This document shows, piece after piece, positions 54,809 to 64,000 of a DNA stretch of 64,000 nt. Both the position numbers and the translations under genes were made by a program. Source of the DNA: Dermabacter hominis NBRC 106157 (GTDB taxonomy: Bacteria > Actinomycetota > Actinomycetes > Actinomycetales > Dermabacteraceae); the NCBI RefSeq assembly GCF_001570785.1, contig NZ_BCSI01000002.1, forward strand, positions 248,001-312,000. Direction: 5' to 3'. Within the stretch, counting starts at the first letter, position 1. Every line of letters begins with the position of its first letter. The notes beneath the pieces are model-generated. The model ran no database searches. It saw only the letters and a program-made list of their open reading frames with translations, and had not been told where the DNA came from.

Positions 54809-56806
54809 ATGACGAAACAGCGACTCCAACTCACCTGGTACAACAAGGACAAAGCCCTCATCCCCACCGAGACCGGCAAGTACGGCTACACGTGGGTTGA
54901 CCCGTCTGATCCGCGCTACTGCGAAACCCACACCCTCGTGTTGGACGACTATGTGCAAGGCACCCAGACACCGAAGTCTGACGAGTTCGCCTACTCCAAG
55001 CGAGCCGATCTGGAACCCCAGGACGATAACCTGCTCATCCGCGGCGAATCCGGCGACGTCGTGGAGGCCCTTACCCGCGTTCCCGAGCTGGCCGAGAAAT
55101 ACGTGGGTCAGGTGAAGCTGATCTACATTGATCCGCCGTTTAACACCGCGCAAACATTCGCGAGCTACGAAGACAACCTGGAGCACTCCATCTGGCTGAC
55201 CATGATGCGCGACCGGCTCCTGCACATGAAAAAGCTGCTTTCGGACGACGGCTCCATCTGGGTGCACCTCGACTACGCGGAGAACCACCGTATGCGGTTG
55301 TTACTGGATGAAGTCTTCGGCGGTGGATCATTCGTTGCTGAAGTCGTGTGGCAAAAGGCCGATTCACCTCGTTCTGATGGCGATGGGCTTTCAGTAGACC
55401 AAGACGTGATCCTTGTCTACAAAAAAAGTAGCGAGTTTTCAGCGAATCGGTTGCCGCGGTTGGCCAGTAGAGATGCTCTCTATGGGTCATCTGATGGTGA
55501 TCCGCGCGCTTGGATTTCTGGCGACCCAGCAGCTCCCGGAGCAGATCGTGGCGCTTTTCAACACCCGGGTGTTTATGGAATTCAGAATCCCGTGACGGGT
55601 GAACTGGTCTATCCCGCTCGGGGGCGCGTATGGAGCAATGCCCAGAAGTCAGTACTCGAGTTTCTATCAGAGACTGCTTCGTACAAGGCAGTTAGCCCTA
55701 ACCTCATCAATCGAGAACGGGCGACGGGAATTCCTATGTCCCGTTTACGTGAAGACGTGCTCGACCTTGTCCTCGATGAGCCACTTCGTGAATCATCGGA
55801 CATTTATGCAGGTCGCCCACTTCCGCGCTTGTATTTCACCCGTGGTGGGGCTGGGAACCTGAAAATGAAGAAGTACCTTGACGAAATCGCCTCAGATCGT
55901 GCTGCACAGACGTGGTGGATAAAGGAAGAAGTGGGGCACAACCGAGGGGCGAAAAAGGAGATTACCTCACTATTTCCTGGGTTGAACGCCTTCTCTACGC
56001 CAAAGCCGGAGCGTCTCCTCGAACGCATCATTCACATCGGCTCGAACCCTGGCGACATCGTGTTGGATGTGTTTGCTGGGTCGGGGACGACGGCTGCGGT
56101 GGCGCAGAAGATGGGTCGGCGCTGGGTGACGTGCGAGTTGCTGGAGTCGACGTTCACCACATTCACACGCCCGCGTCTGGAGAAGGTGCTCAACGATCAA
56201 GACCCGGGAGGGATAACCCGGACGAAGGGCGAACGGATCGACGCGACGGAAGACGGACTTCCTGATGGTGTCTCGCCGGAGGACGCCGCGAAATTCGCGA
56301 GCGTACTCAACAAGCTGATCAAAGACGACCCGGAACTAAAGAAGAGCGTCGAGGTGAAGTCACTGAAGGCTGCCTCGAAGACCAGACGCACGAAGGAAGT
56401 GGTCAACTGGCGTGGTGGCGGCGGCTTCCAGGTCGCGCACCTCTCACCCGCATGCTTCGACTACGACCCGGAATTGGATCGCGTGATGCTCACAGCAGCA
56501 GCAACCGGCGAAACTCTGATCCGGTCTGTGGCCGCCAACCTCGGGTTCACGCTGCTGCAACCGGATGATGACTACGTGTTCGACGCCCGCCGTGGCAACG
56601 CCCTACTCAAGGTGGTCGAAGGGGTCGCCACGGTCGAGATCGTTGACTGGCTTGCCTCCCAGATTCAGCCCGGGGAGACGATCGTGCTCGCGGCCACCAC
56701 TGTGATGGACGGTGTGCGCCAGCATCTACGCAAGCTGGTGAAGGGGTCGCGGGTGGTTGCCCTGCCCGATGATGTGTTCCGTTACAGCAAAGGTGGTGAC
56801 CAGTAG
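54809..56806 (+). CDS. mod: Type III restriction-modification methyltransferase (Mod)
   Basis: 665 residues. Motif IV DPPFNT at 108-113 precedes motif I FAGSGTT at 422-428, the beta-class order of type III N6-adenine methylases; the target-recognition region lies between. It methylates one strand of an asymmetric site and gives the complex its specificity. A GAGGGAGA site precedes the ATG. The stop overlaps the start of the Res gene by one base. Base composition is lower in GC than the core genes, especially at 55.3-56.0 kb, fitting a horizontally acquired and diversified recognition domain. Confidence 0.93.
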   Translation: MTKQRLQLTWYNKDKALIPTETGKYGYTWVDPSDPRYCETHTLVLDDYVQGTQTPKSDEFAYSKRADLEPQDDNLLIRGESGDVVEALTRVPELAEKYVGQVKLIYIDPPFNTAQTFASYEDNLEHSIWLTMMRDRLLHMKKLLSDDGSIWVHLDYAENHRMRLLLDEVFGGGSFVAEVVWQKADSPRSDGDGLSVDQDVILVYKKSSEFSANRLPRLASRDALYGSSDGDPRAWISGDPAAPGADRGAFQHPGVYGIQNPVTGELVYPARGRVWSNAQKSVLEFLSETASYKAVSPNLINRERATGIPMSRLREDVLDLVLDEPLRESSDIYAGRPLPRLYFTRGGAGNLKMKKYLDEIASDRAAQTWWIKEEVGHNRGAKKEITSLFPGLNAFSTPKPERLLERIIHIGSNPGDIVLDVFAGSGTTAAVAQKMGRRWVTCELLESTFTTFTRPRLEKVLNDQDPGGITRTKGERIDATEDGLPDGVSPEDAAKFASVLNKLIKDDPELKKSVEVKSLKAASKTRRTKEVVNWRGGGGFQVAHLSPACFDYDPELDRVMLTAAATGETLIRSVAANLGFTLLQPDDDYVFDARRGNALLKVVEGVATVEIVDWLASQIQPGETIVLAATTVMDGVRQHLRKLVKGSRVVALPDDVFRYSKGGDQ

Positions 56807-59418
56807 TGGCTGCCAAGCTAAACGTCAGTTTTGATTCGGACATGCTGGAGTCGATTAGTTCCGAGTTCGACCTGCGTGCACCGAACAAGGAAGCACTGCG
56901 CCAGCTGGTCTTCACTCTCGATGGCGACTATGACCCGGCTGAGATGCAGGTGCTCAACCTCGCTACCGGTGTGGGCAAGACTTATCTGATGGCCGCATTT
57001 GTGGAATACCTGCGCCGCCAAGGAGTCGGCAACGTCGTCATCGTCACCCCAGGCAAAACAGTACAATCCAAGACGGTGCAGAACTTCACGCCCGGGGAGC
57101 CCCGGTATATCACCGGCTCCGCTGTGCCACCCGAGGTGGTGACCCCGCAGGATTATTCGGCGTGGATCGCCCGGCAAAACGGCTCCGTCCAACTCGCGTT
57201 CGGTCGGGAAATCCCGATGCTCGCGTTCATCTTCAACATCCAACAGTTGATCGCGCCGAAGGACGCCGAGGGTGACACCCACGGGGCTACGCAGGATGCG
57301 ATGCGCCGTAAGCCGCGCCGGTTCGATGAGAACGCCGGCGTGCTCTTCGACTACCTCAAGGGTCTTGATGATCTGGTGGTGATCGCCGACGAGTCCCACC
57401 TCTACGGCGCTAGTGCCACTGCGTTTAATGCTGCGCTGAAGGAACTCGACCCGGCCGCCGCGATCGGGCTGACCGCATCGGTGAATAAAAAGACCGATCA
57501 CGTGATCTTCGAGTATCCGCTCTACCGCGCCATCCAGGACAAGTATGTGAAGGCCCCGGTGTTGGCGTTCCGCAAGACTGGATATGGGACCGATGAAGTC
57601 TCTGAGGAGCAGCAGTTGCGGGACGCGCTGCAGCTCCGTGCGCTCAAGCAGGCCTACTACGACTCGTACGCGGCTTCCCAGAACCGCGATCATGTGAACG
57701 CGGTGGCCTTCGTGGTCTGCTCCGATGTTGAGCACGCCACCCAGGTTGCCGAGTTGCTGCGCACCCCGGAGTACCTCGGCCGGGATGATGCCGTGCTGCA
57801 AGTGGACTCCAAGCACGAAGATGAGTTGACCCAGCGTCGCCTCGACGAATTGGATCGGCCCGAATCGCCTGTACTGGCAGTAGTCAGTGTCAACAAACTC
57901 AAGGAGGGCTGGGATGTCAAAAACATCGCGGTCGTTGTGACACTACGGGCGATGGCCTCCGAAGTGCTTACCCAGCAGACCATGGGGCGTGGCCTGCGTT
58001 TGCCGTTCGGGAAGTACACGGGCGTGTGGCAGATCGACCAACTCGACATCATTTCGCACCAGTCCTTCAAGGAACTCTTGGAGGCAGAGGACGTGCTGCG
58101 CCAGTTCGGCCTCGAAGATGCAGCATCGAGCGCAGACAAAGCCCAGGTCGAAGAAGCCATCAAACACGCCGCTCAAAACGAAGTCACAGGTGTTGGTGGC
58201 ACGGGAACGCCCGGAGTTGCTGGTGGCTCTGGTATTCAACCAGGGGTGGTACCTGGAGCACCGACCGTTGGCGTCGGTGGTGAAGGGGCACCGGTCGGGT
58301 GGTCGGGCAACGGTTTCAACGAAGGTGCAGTTGCCAGCCAGGGCGGTACGCTGCCGAGTTCAACGGTTGGAGTTCGCGCTATCGATGACACGGACTTTGG
58401 TGGCGATGACATCGAGTTCGTGACCATTGCGCGAACGAAAAAACTCGCCGATGTCACATACACCTTCCCGGTCACTCGGGTGCAGGTCAACCAGCCGAAG
58501 ATGCAGCTCTTCGAGATTGACGACCGCGCGCTTGAGACCGCCGCGAAACGAGTCACCTCAACCGCCGACGTGCTTCACCGCAAAGAAATCATCGCGGCGC
58601 TCGGGAAGGGGCTGAGCGGGCGCGACGCTGAGAGTGCCGAGGTTGACTCCATCCACGTGAGCGAAGAAGAAGCACGAAAGGCGCTCGTCAAGCTCGTCAT
58701 CAACATGCACCTTGTGCCCAAAACCGAGCCCAACGCGCGCTACGCCGAGAAACAGCTCGTTCCCAAGTTCATGGGCAGTGTTCCGTTTGATACCTGGAGC
58801 GTGAAAGCGTTGGACTCGGCGCGCACCGAACTGTTCAAAGTGGTCGAAGCCCACGCGGTGGAGGTGCTGCGCGGCACCCAAGAGGTAGCGACGCTTCACC
58901 CGAAACCTCTACCTGGGGATGAGTTCTCGTTACCGCTGGGTGAGAAGATCTACGACCAGATCGATGATGGTCGCGCCTTTGTTCGTGGCAGGTTCTACGG
59001 TGGTTGGACAAAGTCGCTCTTCGAAGCAGAGTCCTTCGACTCGTTTTCTGGCGAGTACGAGTTGGCGCGCCTGTTGAACCGTGACCCGCACATTGTTTGG
59101 TGGCACAGGCTCCACCGCAGCGATGACGCTTATCTGTACTACACCTCGAAGGATCGTTACTTCCCAGACTTCGTGGCTTTCGATGACACGGGGGTTCTCT
59201 GGATCATCGAGGGCAAGGACACGCACGGCAGGGAAGACGCAACCGTGCAGGCGAAGCGCAAGGCAGCAGAAACCTTGGTTCGCCGTCTGACCACTGAGGA
59301 TGGGTTCGACGATCAGGACTGGGGGTATCTGGTTGCCTACGAGGATGACATCAAGAAGGCTGACTCCTGGGAAGACCTGAAAACCCTGGCGAACCCGGTG
59401 AGCAGCAAAGTCGGTTAG
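56806..59418 (+). CDS. res: Type III restriction-modification helicase-nuclease (Res)
   Basis: 870 residues. Superfamily-2 motor: Walker A ATGVGKT at 53-59, DESH box at 195-198, motif VI MGRGLRLPFGKY near 392. C-terminal PD-(D/E)xK nuclease with Asp788 in YFPDFVAFDD, Glu802 and Lys804 in WIIEGKD. A Gly-rich low-complexity linker (about 465-520) joins the two parts. All catalytic residues are present, so the system looks functional. Confidence 0.93.
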   Translation: MAAKLNVSFDSDMLESISSEFDLRAPNKEALRQLVFTLDGDYDPAEMQVLNLATGVGKTYLMAAFVEYLRRQGVGNVVIVTPGKTVQSKTVQNFTPGEPRYITGSAVPPEVVTPQDYSAWIARQNGSVQLAFGREIPMLAFIFNIQQLIAPKDAEGDTHGATQDAMRRKPRRFDENAGVLFDYLKGLDDLVVIADESHLYGASATAFNAALKELDPAAAIGLTASVNKKTDHVIFEYPLYRAIQDKYVKAPVLAFRKTGYGTDEVSEEQQLRDALQLRALKQAYYDSYAASQNRDHVNAVAFVVCSDVEHATQVAELLRTPEYLGRDDAVLQVDSKHEDELTQRRLDELDRPESPVLAVVSVNKLKEGWDVKNIAVVVTLRAMASEVLTQQTMGRGLRLPFGKYTGVWQIDQLDIISHQSFKELLEAEDVLRQFGLEDAASSADKAQVEEAIKHAAQNEVTGVGGTGTPGVAGGSGIQPGVVPGAPTVGVGGEGAPVGWSGNGFNEGAVASQGGTLPSSTVGVRAIDDTDFGGDDIEFVTIARTKKLADVTYTFPVTRVQVNQPKMQLFEIDDRALETAAKRVTSTADVLHRKEIIAALGKGLSGRDAESAEVDSIHVSEEEARKALVKLVINMHLVPKTEPNARYAEKQLVPKFMGSVPFDTWSVKALDSARTELFKVVEAHAVEVLRGTQEVATLHPKPLPGDEFSLPLGEKIYDQIDDGRAFVRGRFYGGWTKSLFEAESFDSFSGEYELARLLNRDPHIVWWHRLHRSDDAYLYYTSKDRYFPDFVAFDDTGVLWIIEGKDTHGREDATVQAKRKAAETLVRRLTTEDGFDDQDWGYLVAYEDDIKKADSWEDLKTLANPVSSKVG

Positions 59419-60098
59419 CAGCTAGTTGGTGTCCACCCGGCGGGTAAGTCAAGCGTCACCACGTCTCCGGTGACGAAGACGAACCCAACACGGTGATAAG
59501 TAAGTACGCAGGCTCCTTCGAATACGCACAGGAAATCAGGAAGGTGGAGAGCAGGATGAGCATCCAACATCACATCGTGTACCGCCGCCCCAATCTCCTC
59601 GACAGGCTGTCCGGCGCGAGCGGCTACGAGCGCAGTGACCGTATGTCGGACTTGGTCGTCTCGATTGATAAGGGTTTGGAACGTCTTGGCGAGGGTGCCC
59701 AGCAACACCGTCTGGTAGATGTGTGGGGTTTTGCAGGTTCCCCGTTTGGCATAGTTTGTCGGGCACTCCCACACGTCTGCACGATTGGGTGTGCTGGAGT
59801 GCCAGGTCTTGTGCCCGTAACAGCGCCCGCAACTCTCGCACTGGATTCGCCGGGGCAGTCGCGACCCAAGCGAACGGTCGGCATCGGGGTCGACTCGACC
59901 AGTAAGCCAAGTGTCAGTATCGGCACGCAGGCCGTACCGAGCACAGGTGTTGAGGTGAGTGTCCCACGCTTCCTGCCAGGTGAGTATTCCCTTGGCTGCG
60001 AGGTCCTGCAGCACGAAGTTCGACAACACCACCTTCATCCTGGCCTGGACTGTCACTTGGGTTTCGAGCTTGAGTGTGCGCACCTGATACTCCTTCAT
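59415..60098 (-). pseudogene. Serine recombinase remnant (zinc-ribbon and C-terminal part)
   Basis: The 227-residue frame contains a recombinase zinc ribbon (IQCESCGRCYGHKTW, then WECPTN and RGTCKTPHI with the second Cys pair) and a C-terminal stretch typical of large serine recombinases. The catalytic resolvase domain with its serine is absent, and the first codons have no ribosome binding site, so this is probably a 5'-truncated relic. It overlaps the 3' end of res by 4 bases on the opposite strand. It probably mobilised part of this island. Confidence 0.55.
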
Positions 60099-60270
60099 CT
60101 TGCGTGGATCGTCGTGTTACATACACGCTCTAAAGCGAAGGACTATCAAGTCGATGATGCGACCCACAGCAGGCCCGTCAGTACGCGATCATCGTGCGAT
60201 CCCTGGGCTAATTCCAAAGGTTCTGGCGCTCAGTTTGGTTCCCAGGGTCTAGCGGAACGGAGTCTGTTCT

Positions 60271-61449
60271 ATGTCGATTAACGTGATGCTCAACGGTGAG
60301 AGTATCCAGATCGATAAAGCGGTGTTCAGCACACTGCTGGATAACTCGGTAGCTGGCCTCTATGCGGGGTATCAGAGTGCGCTCGAATCCGGTTCTATCA
60401 AATTCGCCGACCTCGTGAAGCTCGCAAAACACGGCGACATCCCATACCCGCTCTTCTTCTCTCCCCTTAAACTCGTGAAAGCACAGGTCGAGGCAAAAAC
60501 GCAGAAGCTTCTCGACGGAATCAGCAAAGACACATTCCAAATCGGAACCAGGGCAACAGTCGAACTCCGGGAAGTTGAACTAATCGTTAAAGATCTGATC
60601 CGAAAACAAGAACTACTCAAGCATCACGACAATTCTCTTCCAACCAACACGATCGTTGGATTACTAAGCAGAGTAGGCAAATCTACAGAAGAAGACGCCG
60701 CCAAACTCATGGACGCCATCGAGCTTGGTCAAGATGACATGAGGCAGTGTGCCAACAAGACCAAGGCGCTCGATTTGCTGATTGAGCGACTAGAAGCCAG
60801 GCAAATTCTTGTTTCACGCAGCGTGCAGAACTACATGCCGCAACGCCTCAACGGCGTGAACTTCAGCGGAATGACCATACGCGACAAGAAGGTTCCCTAC
60901 ATTTTCCTTGCCGGGGGAGATCATGGAGACCAGCAGGAGCCGGTTGGTAGAACAATCTTCACTCTCACTCTCATGGCGGTGCTCGTCGCACGCAAAATTT
61001 TCAAACCCGTGACGTGGGACGGGCAAAGCACTGGCACAGACTTCGGGCGTGAGTACGACATTGCCGGTTCCATCCTCATGCCGACTTGGCGTATGAACGA
61101 GATCGCTCCGTCAACGCTCGACGATGTGAAAACAGCCGCCGGAGAGTTCAAAGTTACTCCGAGTGCTGTGACCGTTCGTGCAATGCGGTTGGGGCAGATC
61201 GGTCTCGACTCCGCGCGCACACTCCTGGCTGAGCTTCGTGAGGAGTTCAATACAAGAAACAAGCCCAAAGGAATGAAGAAGATCCACGCGGAGAACGCCA
61301 TACGAAAGTACGCTGGCGCGGAGCTATCACGCCGCATGCTCGACGTGCTGGACGCCGGAGGGATAACCCAAAAGGACTTCTGTAGAGCAGTGTGTTTGAA
61401 TCATCTCAAGCCCAGCCAGATTGAAGACCTGAGAAGGGTAGTCAATTGA
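60271..61449 (+). CDS. ImmA/IrrE-like protein with lost zinc-protease motif
   Basis: 392 residues. The N-terminal part (FADLVKLAKHGDIPYPLFF) and the C-terminal part (REYDIAGSILMPTWRMNEI, then FKVTPSAVTVRAMRLGQIGL) match the layout of XRE/ImmA-IrrE (DUF955) proteins. Where active members have FTLAHELGH this one has FTLTLMAVL (residues 230-238), so both histidines and the glutamate of HEXXH are gone. It is probably a binding or regulatory protein for the coupled PIN-domain gene, whose TTG start overlaps its stop. Lower GC than core genes. Confidence 0.7.
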   Translation: MSINVMLNGESIQIDKAVFSTLLDNSVAGLYAGYQSALESGSIKFADLVKLAKHGDIPYPLFFSPLKLVKAQVEAKTQKLLDGISKDTFQIGTRATVELREVELIVKDLIRKQELLKHHDNSLPTNTIVGLLSRVGKSTEEDAAKLMDAIELGQDDMRQCANKTKALDLLIERLEARQILVSRSVQNYMPQRLNGVNFSGMTIRDKKVPYIFLAGGDHGDQQEPVGRTIFTLTLMAVLVARKIFKPVTWDGQSTGTDFGREYDIAGSILMPTWRMNEIAPSTLDDVKTAAGEFKVTPSAVTVRAMRLGQIGLDSARTLLAELREEFNTRNKPKGMKKIHAENAIRKYAGAELSRRMLDVLDAGGITQKDFCRAVCLNHLKPSQIEDLRRVVN

Positions 61450-61904
61450 TAGGAATCAGCACGACATACCTCGTAGACACGAATACGCTCACGCAGCTAA
61501 AGAAGCAACGCCGCGCCAGCGAGTTCTTTCAGCAGAACGCGAGGATTCCGGCAGACGTGTTGGTCGAAGCCGAGCAGTTCCCAGACATCGCATCGCTGAG
61601 AGAACTCGAATACGAGATCACGCCAGGAGTACTCCGAGAACTCATCAGGGTGATGGCCTCCGTGGATAGCCACGACACGAAGCTGGTTGACCTATACGCG
61701 AACCGTGGCGGCGCAGATCCAGTAGTGATTGCTAGTGCCTTGAATGCAATTGCTCAGGAGTCTCAGTACCTCAACCCTCAAGAGTGGGTTGTCGTAACGG
61801 GAGACAATGCGGTTCGAGCCAAAGCGACAGCACTCCGTCTCCAAGTCATCAGTAACAAAGACTTCGCCGCGCTCATCGATAAGGAAGAAGACTGCAATGA
61901 CTAG
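61446..61904 (+). CDS. PIN-domain (DUF4411-like) ribonuclease, putative toxin
   Basis: 152 residues. It begins TTYLVDTNTLTQLKKQRRAS with the first catalytic Asp11, has ELEYEITPGVLRELI in the middle, an acid in GGADPVVIASAL and the closing VVVTGDNAVRAKATA with a further Asp. Layout and length fit DUF4411 PIN proteins, which are often paired with ImmA/IrrE partners. Start is TTG 61446, overlapping the upstream stop as TTGA, so the pair is translationally coupled. Confidence 0.75.
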   Translation: MIGISTTYLVDTNTLTQLKKQRRASEFFQQNARIPADVLVEAEQFPDIASLRELEYEITPGVLRELIRVMASVDSHDTKLVDLYANRGGADPVVIASALNAIAQESQYLNPQEWVVVTGDNAVRAKATALRLQVISNKDFAALIDKEEDCND

Positions 61905-62249
61905 TGTCTTCAGTCCGTCGTGGAGAGGAGCACCCCAAGCCCGTCAAGCCTGCTCGTGTCGCCCAGGCAATCACACAGGCTCAACAGCATCGTCTCGGTC
62001 TGGTTGGCGCGCTGGGAACCGTTTAGCGCGGCGAGCACTTTTTGGCGGCGCACCCGCACCCGTTGGCACCGGCTCTGTTGGTGCAAGTATCGCCTTGCCG
62101 ACGGATTGCTCAACGCTGAAGAATCAGGAGTACGGCCTGTCCAGCCTGTCTCAACAGTTCTGACGAGCGCCTTTGCCCCGAAACCACGCGGCTCTCGCCG
62201 TATTTCTAGGAATCGGCAGACTGCCGTTGATGCGCTTCCTTGTATCCAA
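61905..62249. other. No supported gene; junction region of the decayed island
   Basis: Open frames exist on both strands but none shows protein-like conservation. The interval lies between the intact PIN gene and the methylase fragment and probably contains a deletion junction. Confidence 0.6.
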
Positions 62250-62640
62250 TCCGCTCGTTTGTGCGAGCCCGCGCTTGGCTCGGGCGCGTTCGCGATCGAG
62301 GCGGTGCGCCAGCTCGCGGAGGAGTACTTGCAGCGACGCCAGGCGGAGCTCGGCGAGCGGATCGACCCGGAGGAGTACCCGCAGGAGCTTCAGAAGGTCA
62401 AGGCCTACATTGCCCTGCACAACGTGTACGGCGTGGACCTCAACCCCACGGCGGTTGAGCTCGCGGAGGTGTCGCTGTGGCTCGATTCGATGTCGAGCGG
62501 CCTCAAGGCGCCGTGGTTTGGTCTGCGGCTTCGCGCGGGTAATTCGCTCATTGGGGCGAGGCGCGCCACGTACGCAGCGTCAAACGTGCTGAAGGCGGGG
62601 GAGAAGGCTAAGAAAACCGCGCACAACGAGGGGGGCAAAG
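62250..62640 (+). pseudogene. Fragment of a large N6-adenine DNA methyltransferase
   Basis: The frame carries the SAM-binding motif LCEPALGSGAF and continues collinearly through AYIALHNVYGVDLNPTAVEL, EVSLWLDSMSSGLKAPWFGL and RAGNSLIGARRATY, as in Eco57I/PglX/DISARM-associated methylases of over 1000 residues. The catalytic NPPY motif, recognition domain and N terminus are absent, so only about 130 residues remain. High GC unlike the preceding pair. Confidence 0.7.
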
Positions 62641-62689
62641 TGCTCCCTCTAGGAGCTCGTGCAAGGCGCACCCGACCCCATCGTTCTGG

Positions 62690-63430
62690 GTGCGCTCTCG
62701 AAGGGTGCGGGCCCGACGGCTCCTTCGGCTCGGTGAGCGGCCAAATTTTTCACTTTCTGACTCGACCGCTGTGCGCCCGAGCCACTATGGGATCAACATT
62801 CGTGGGCGCTCTCGCCGCCTCAGACTCAACTACCGCACCACCGCGCAAAATCTGAAGCTCGCCCTCTCGATCCTCGATGGCGGCGACTACTCGGGTGCCC
62901 TCGACAGTGACGACGCGGGAAGCGACGAGCTCACAACGCGGCACGGGACCTACCGGTCCCTCATGCGCGGCCCAGCTCCTGAATTTTTCGGGGCCGAAAC
63001 GCTGAGCGAGGAGTTCGACCATGTCGCGCGCGTTCTTCGGGCCTGGCTCGAAGACATGGGCGAGGAGGAGCACGCAAGTCCCCGCATCGGCATTCTCACT
63101 CGTACAAAAACGCAGCGCGATAACCTCGTGCGCGCGCTCGAGGAACGCGGTTTGCGCGTGCAAAATATCGATCGCGGTGGCTACCTCAACGGCGCGCCCG
63201 CCGTCATGACCCTCCACCGCTCCAAAGGCACCGAATTTGAACGCGTGATCCTCTTCGGCATCGACGACCAGCACGTGCCGTACGCCGTGCGCGGCTACCA
63301 CTTTGATACCGACGGACACAACGAGGCGATGCTGCGCGAGCGCTCCCTGCTGTATGTGGGCGCGACCCGAGCTCGCGAACGCCTCCTCGTTACCTGGACG
63401 AGGCAGCGCAGCGCCTACCTGCCGCGCTGA
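62690..63430 (+). pseudogene. C-terminal fragment of a UvrD/Rep-type helicase
   Basis: From about 62790 the frame matches the second half of superfamily-1 helicases: LRLNYRTTAQNLKLAL (motif IV region), VMTLHRSKGTEFERVILFGI (motif V) and LLYVGATRARERLLV (motif VI). The ATP-binding first half (motifs I-III) is missing and the first 30 codons look unrelated. It is joined directly to the methylase fragment, which implies deletion between two defence genes. Ends two bases before the convergent regulator gene. Confidence 0.75.
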
Positions 63431-63432
63431 CG

Positions 63433-64000
63433 CTAGCTCCCAAGCACGAAGCGGTGGCCGAGGCCCGGCTCGGTGAGGAAGTAGCGCGGGGCGGAGGAAT
63501 CCTCCTCGAGTTTCTGGCGGATCTGCGACATGTAGACGCGCACGTAGCCGGCCTCGTTCGTGTATTCGGGGCCCCACACGTTCTCGAGCAGCTCGTCCTT
63601 GCGCACGAGCTGATTGGGGTGGCTCACGAGGTAGCTCACGATGCCCCACTCGTGCGGGGTTAGGCGCGCGGGCGTGCCGTTCACGGTCGCGGTTTTTGCG
63701 GCGAGGTCGATCGTGAGGCGCCCGTCGGTGGTGGTGACGACGGGGGAGGGGGAGCCCGACGTTCGCCGCCGGAGGTTAGCGCGCAAACGCGCAAGGAGCT
63801 CCCCGAGCGCGAAGGGTTTGGTCACGTAATCGTCGGCGCCGCGATCGAGCGCTTCGATCTTCGTGTGGGTTTCGTGGCGGGCGGTCACGACGATGATCGG
63901 GACGTCTGACCAGCCGCGGATTCCGTCGATGACGTCGAGGCCGCTCATGTGCGGGAGGCCGAGGTCGAGGAGGACGGCTTCGATGGGATTGTCGGCGGCC
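63433..64000 (-). CDS. OmpR/KdpE-family response regulator (5' end cut by window edge)
   Basis: The visible part starts inside the receiver (LLDLGLPHMSGLD, carrying the phosphoacceptor Asp), continues through IIVVTARHETHTKIEALDRG and ADDYVTKPF, and ends with a winged helix (LTPHEWGIVSYLVSH, NEAGYVRVYMSQIRQKLEED, LTEPGLGHRFV). The wing sequence is closest in style to KdpE, so control of a potassium transporter is possible. The gene extends beyond the window. Confidence 0.88.
   Translation of the reverse strand, partial: AADNPIEAVLLDLGLPHMSGLDVIDGIRGWSDVPIIVVTARHETHTKIEALDRGADDYVTKPFALGELLARLRANLRRRTSGSPSPVVTTTDGRLTIDLAAKTATVNGTPARLTPHEWGIVSYLVSHPNQLVRKDELLENVWGPEYTNEAGYVRVYMSQIRQKLEEDSSAPRYFLTEPGLGHRFVLGS

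Noticed and set aside
59493-60281. Plus-strand open frame opposite the recombinase remnant
   Set aside because: The zinc-ribbon cysteine pattern on the minus strand identifies the real (decayed) gene; the plus frame has no features.

Overview
The window is high-GC, densely packed bacterial chromosome of actinobacterial type: GTG starts are common, many genes overlap by 4 bp, and the gene families (class Ib NrdHIE/NrdF, seven-subunit Mrp antiporter, lipoprotein SlpD/E-like peptidase, excalibur-domain nuclease) are those of Micrococcales. A Dermabacter/Brachybacterium-like host is my best guess, by inference only.

Layout. 1-1.45 kb: end of an IrtB-like ABC exporter. 1.45-5.6 kb: a visibly AT-richer, foreign, decayed segment with a corynebacterial-style pth, a truncated FtsK/TraSA-type translocase, a chimeric DUF4192-like ORF, a putative HTH protein, an array of TGTAACGG repeats, a tRNA 3'-end remnant and a headless Cys-rich bacteriocin-like gene next to a small two-helix membrane protein. 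5.6-9.6 kb: LuxR-type two-component system divergent from an ABC permease/ATPase pair. 9.7-17.9 kb: tRNA-Gly, dcd plus a coupled unknown gene, then the mrpA-C-D-E-F-G operon for Na+/H+ exchange. 17.9-24.9 kb: fhs, tRNA-Phe, tRNA-Asp, hrpB, bioY and an AlkZ-like winged-helix protein. 25-33.8 kb: exported HNH nuclease, tRNA-Thr, lipoprotein peptidase, tRNA-Glu, catalase, small zincin, universal stress protein, acyltransferase and a Gfo/Idh-fold protein that lacks the usual catalytic lysine. 33.8-46.1 kb: nrdHIE behind NrdR and DnaA-box-like sites, a lacI-regulated beta-galactosidase/ABC sugar uptake operon on the other strand, and nrdF stranded about 8 kb from its partners. 46.4-54.5 kb: GlsB-type membrane protein, a domain-permuted GH3, a MazEF-like pair, a GH31 alpha-glucosidase and two PH-like membrane paralogs, with four copies of a palindromic repeat around GH3 and the toxin pair. 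54.8-63.4 kb: a defence island with an intact type III restriction-modification pair, a recombinase remnant, a catalytically dead ImmA/IrrE-like protein coupled to a PIN-domain protein, and debris of an N6-adenine methylase and a UvrD-type helicase. The window ends inside an OmpR/KdpE-type response regulator.

The most unusual signals not explained by genes are a roughly 16-bp motif (consensus GGGTCCGACGSTTGCC) scattered through the core DNA on both strands and apparently absent from the foreign segments, and the separate REP-like palindrome family at 46.8-50.5 kb. The most interesting protein system is the pseudo-ImmA/PIN pair.
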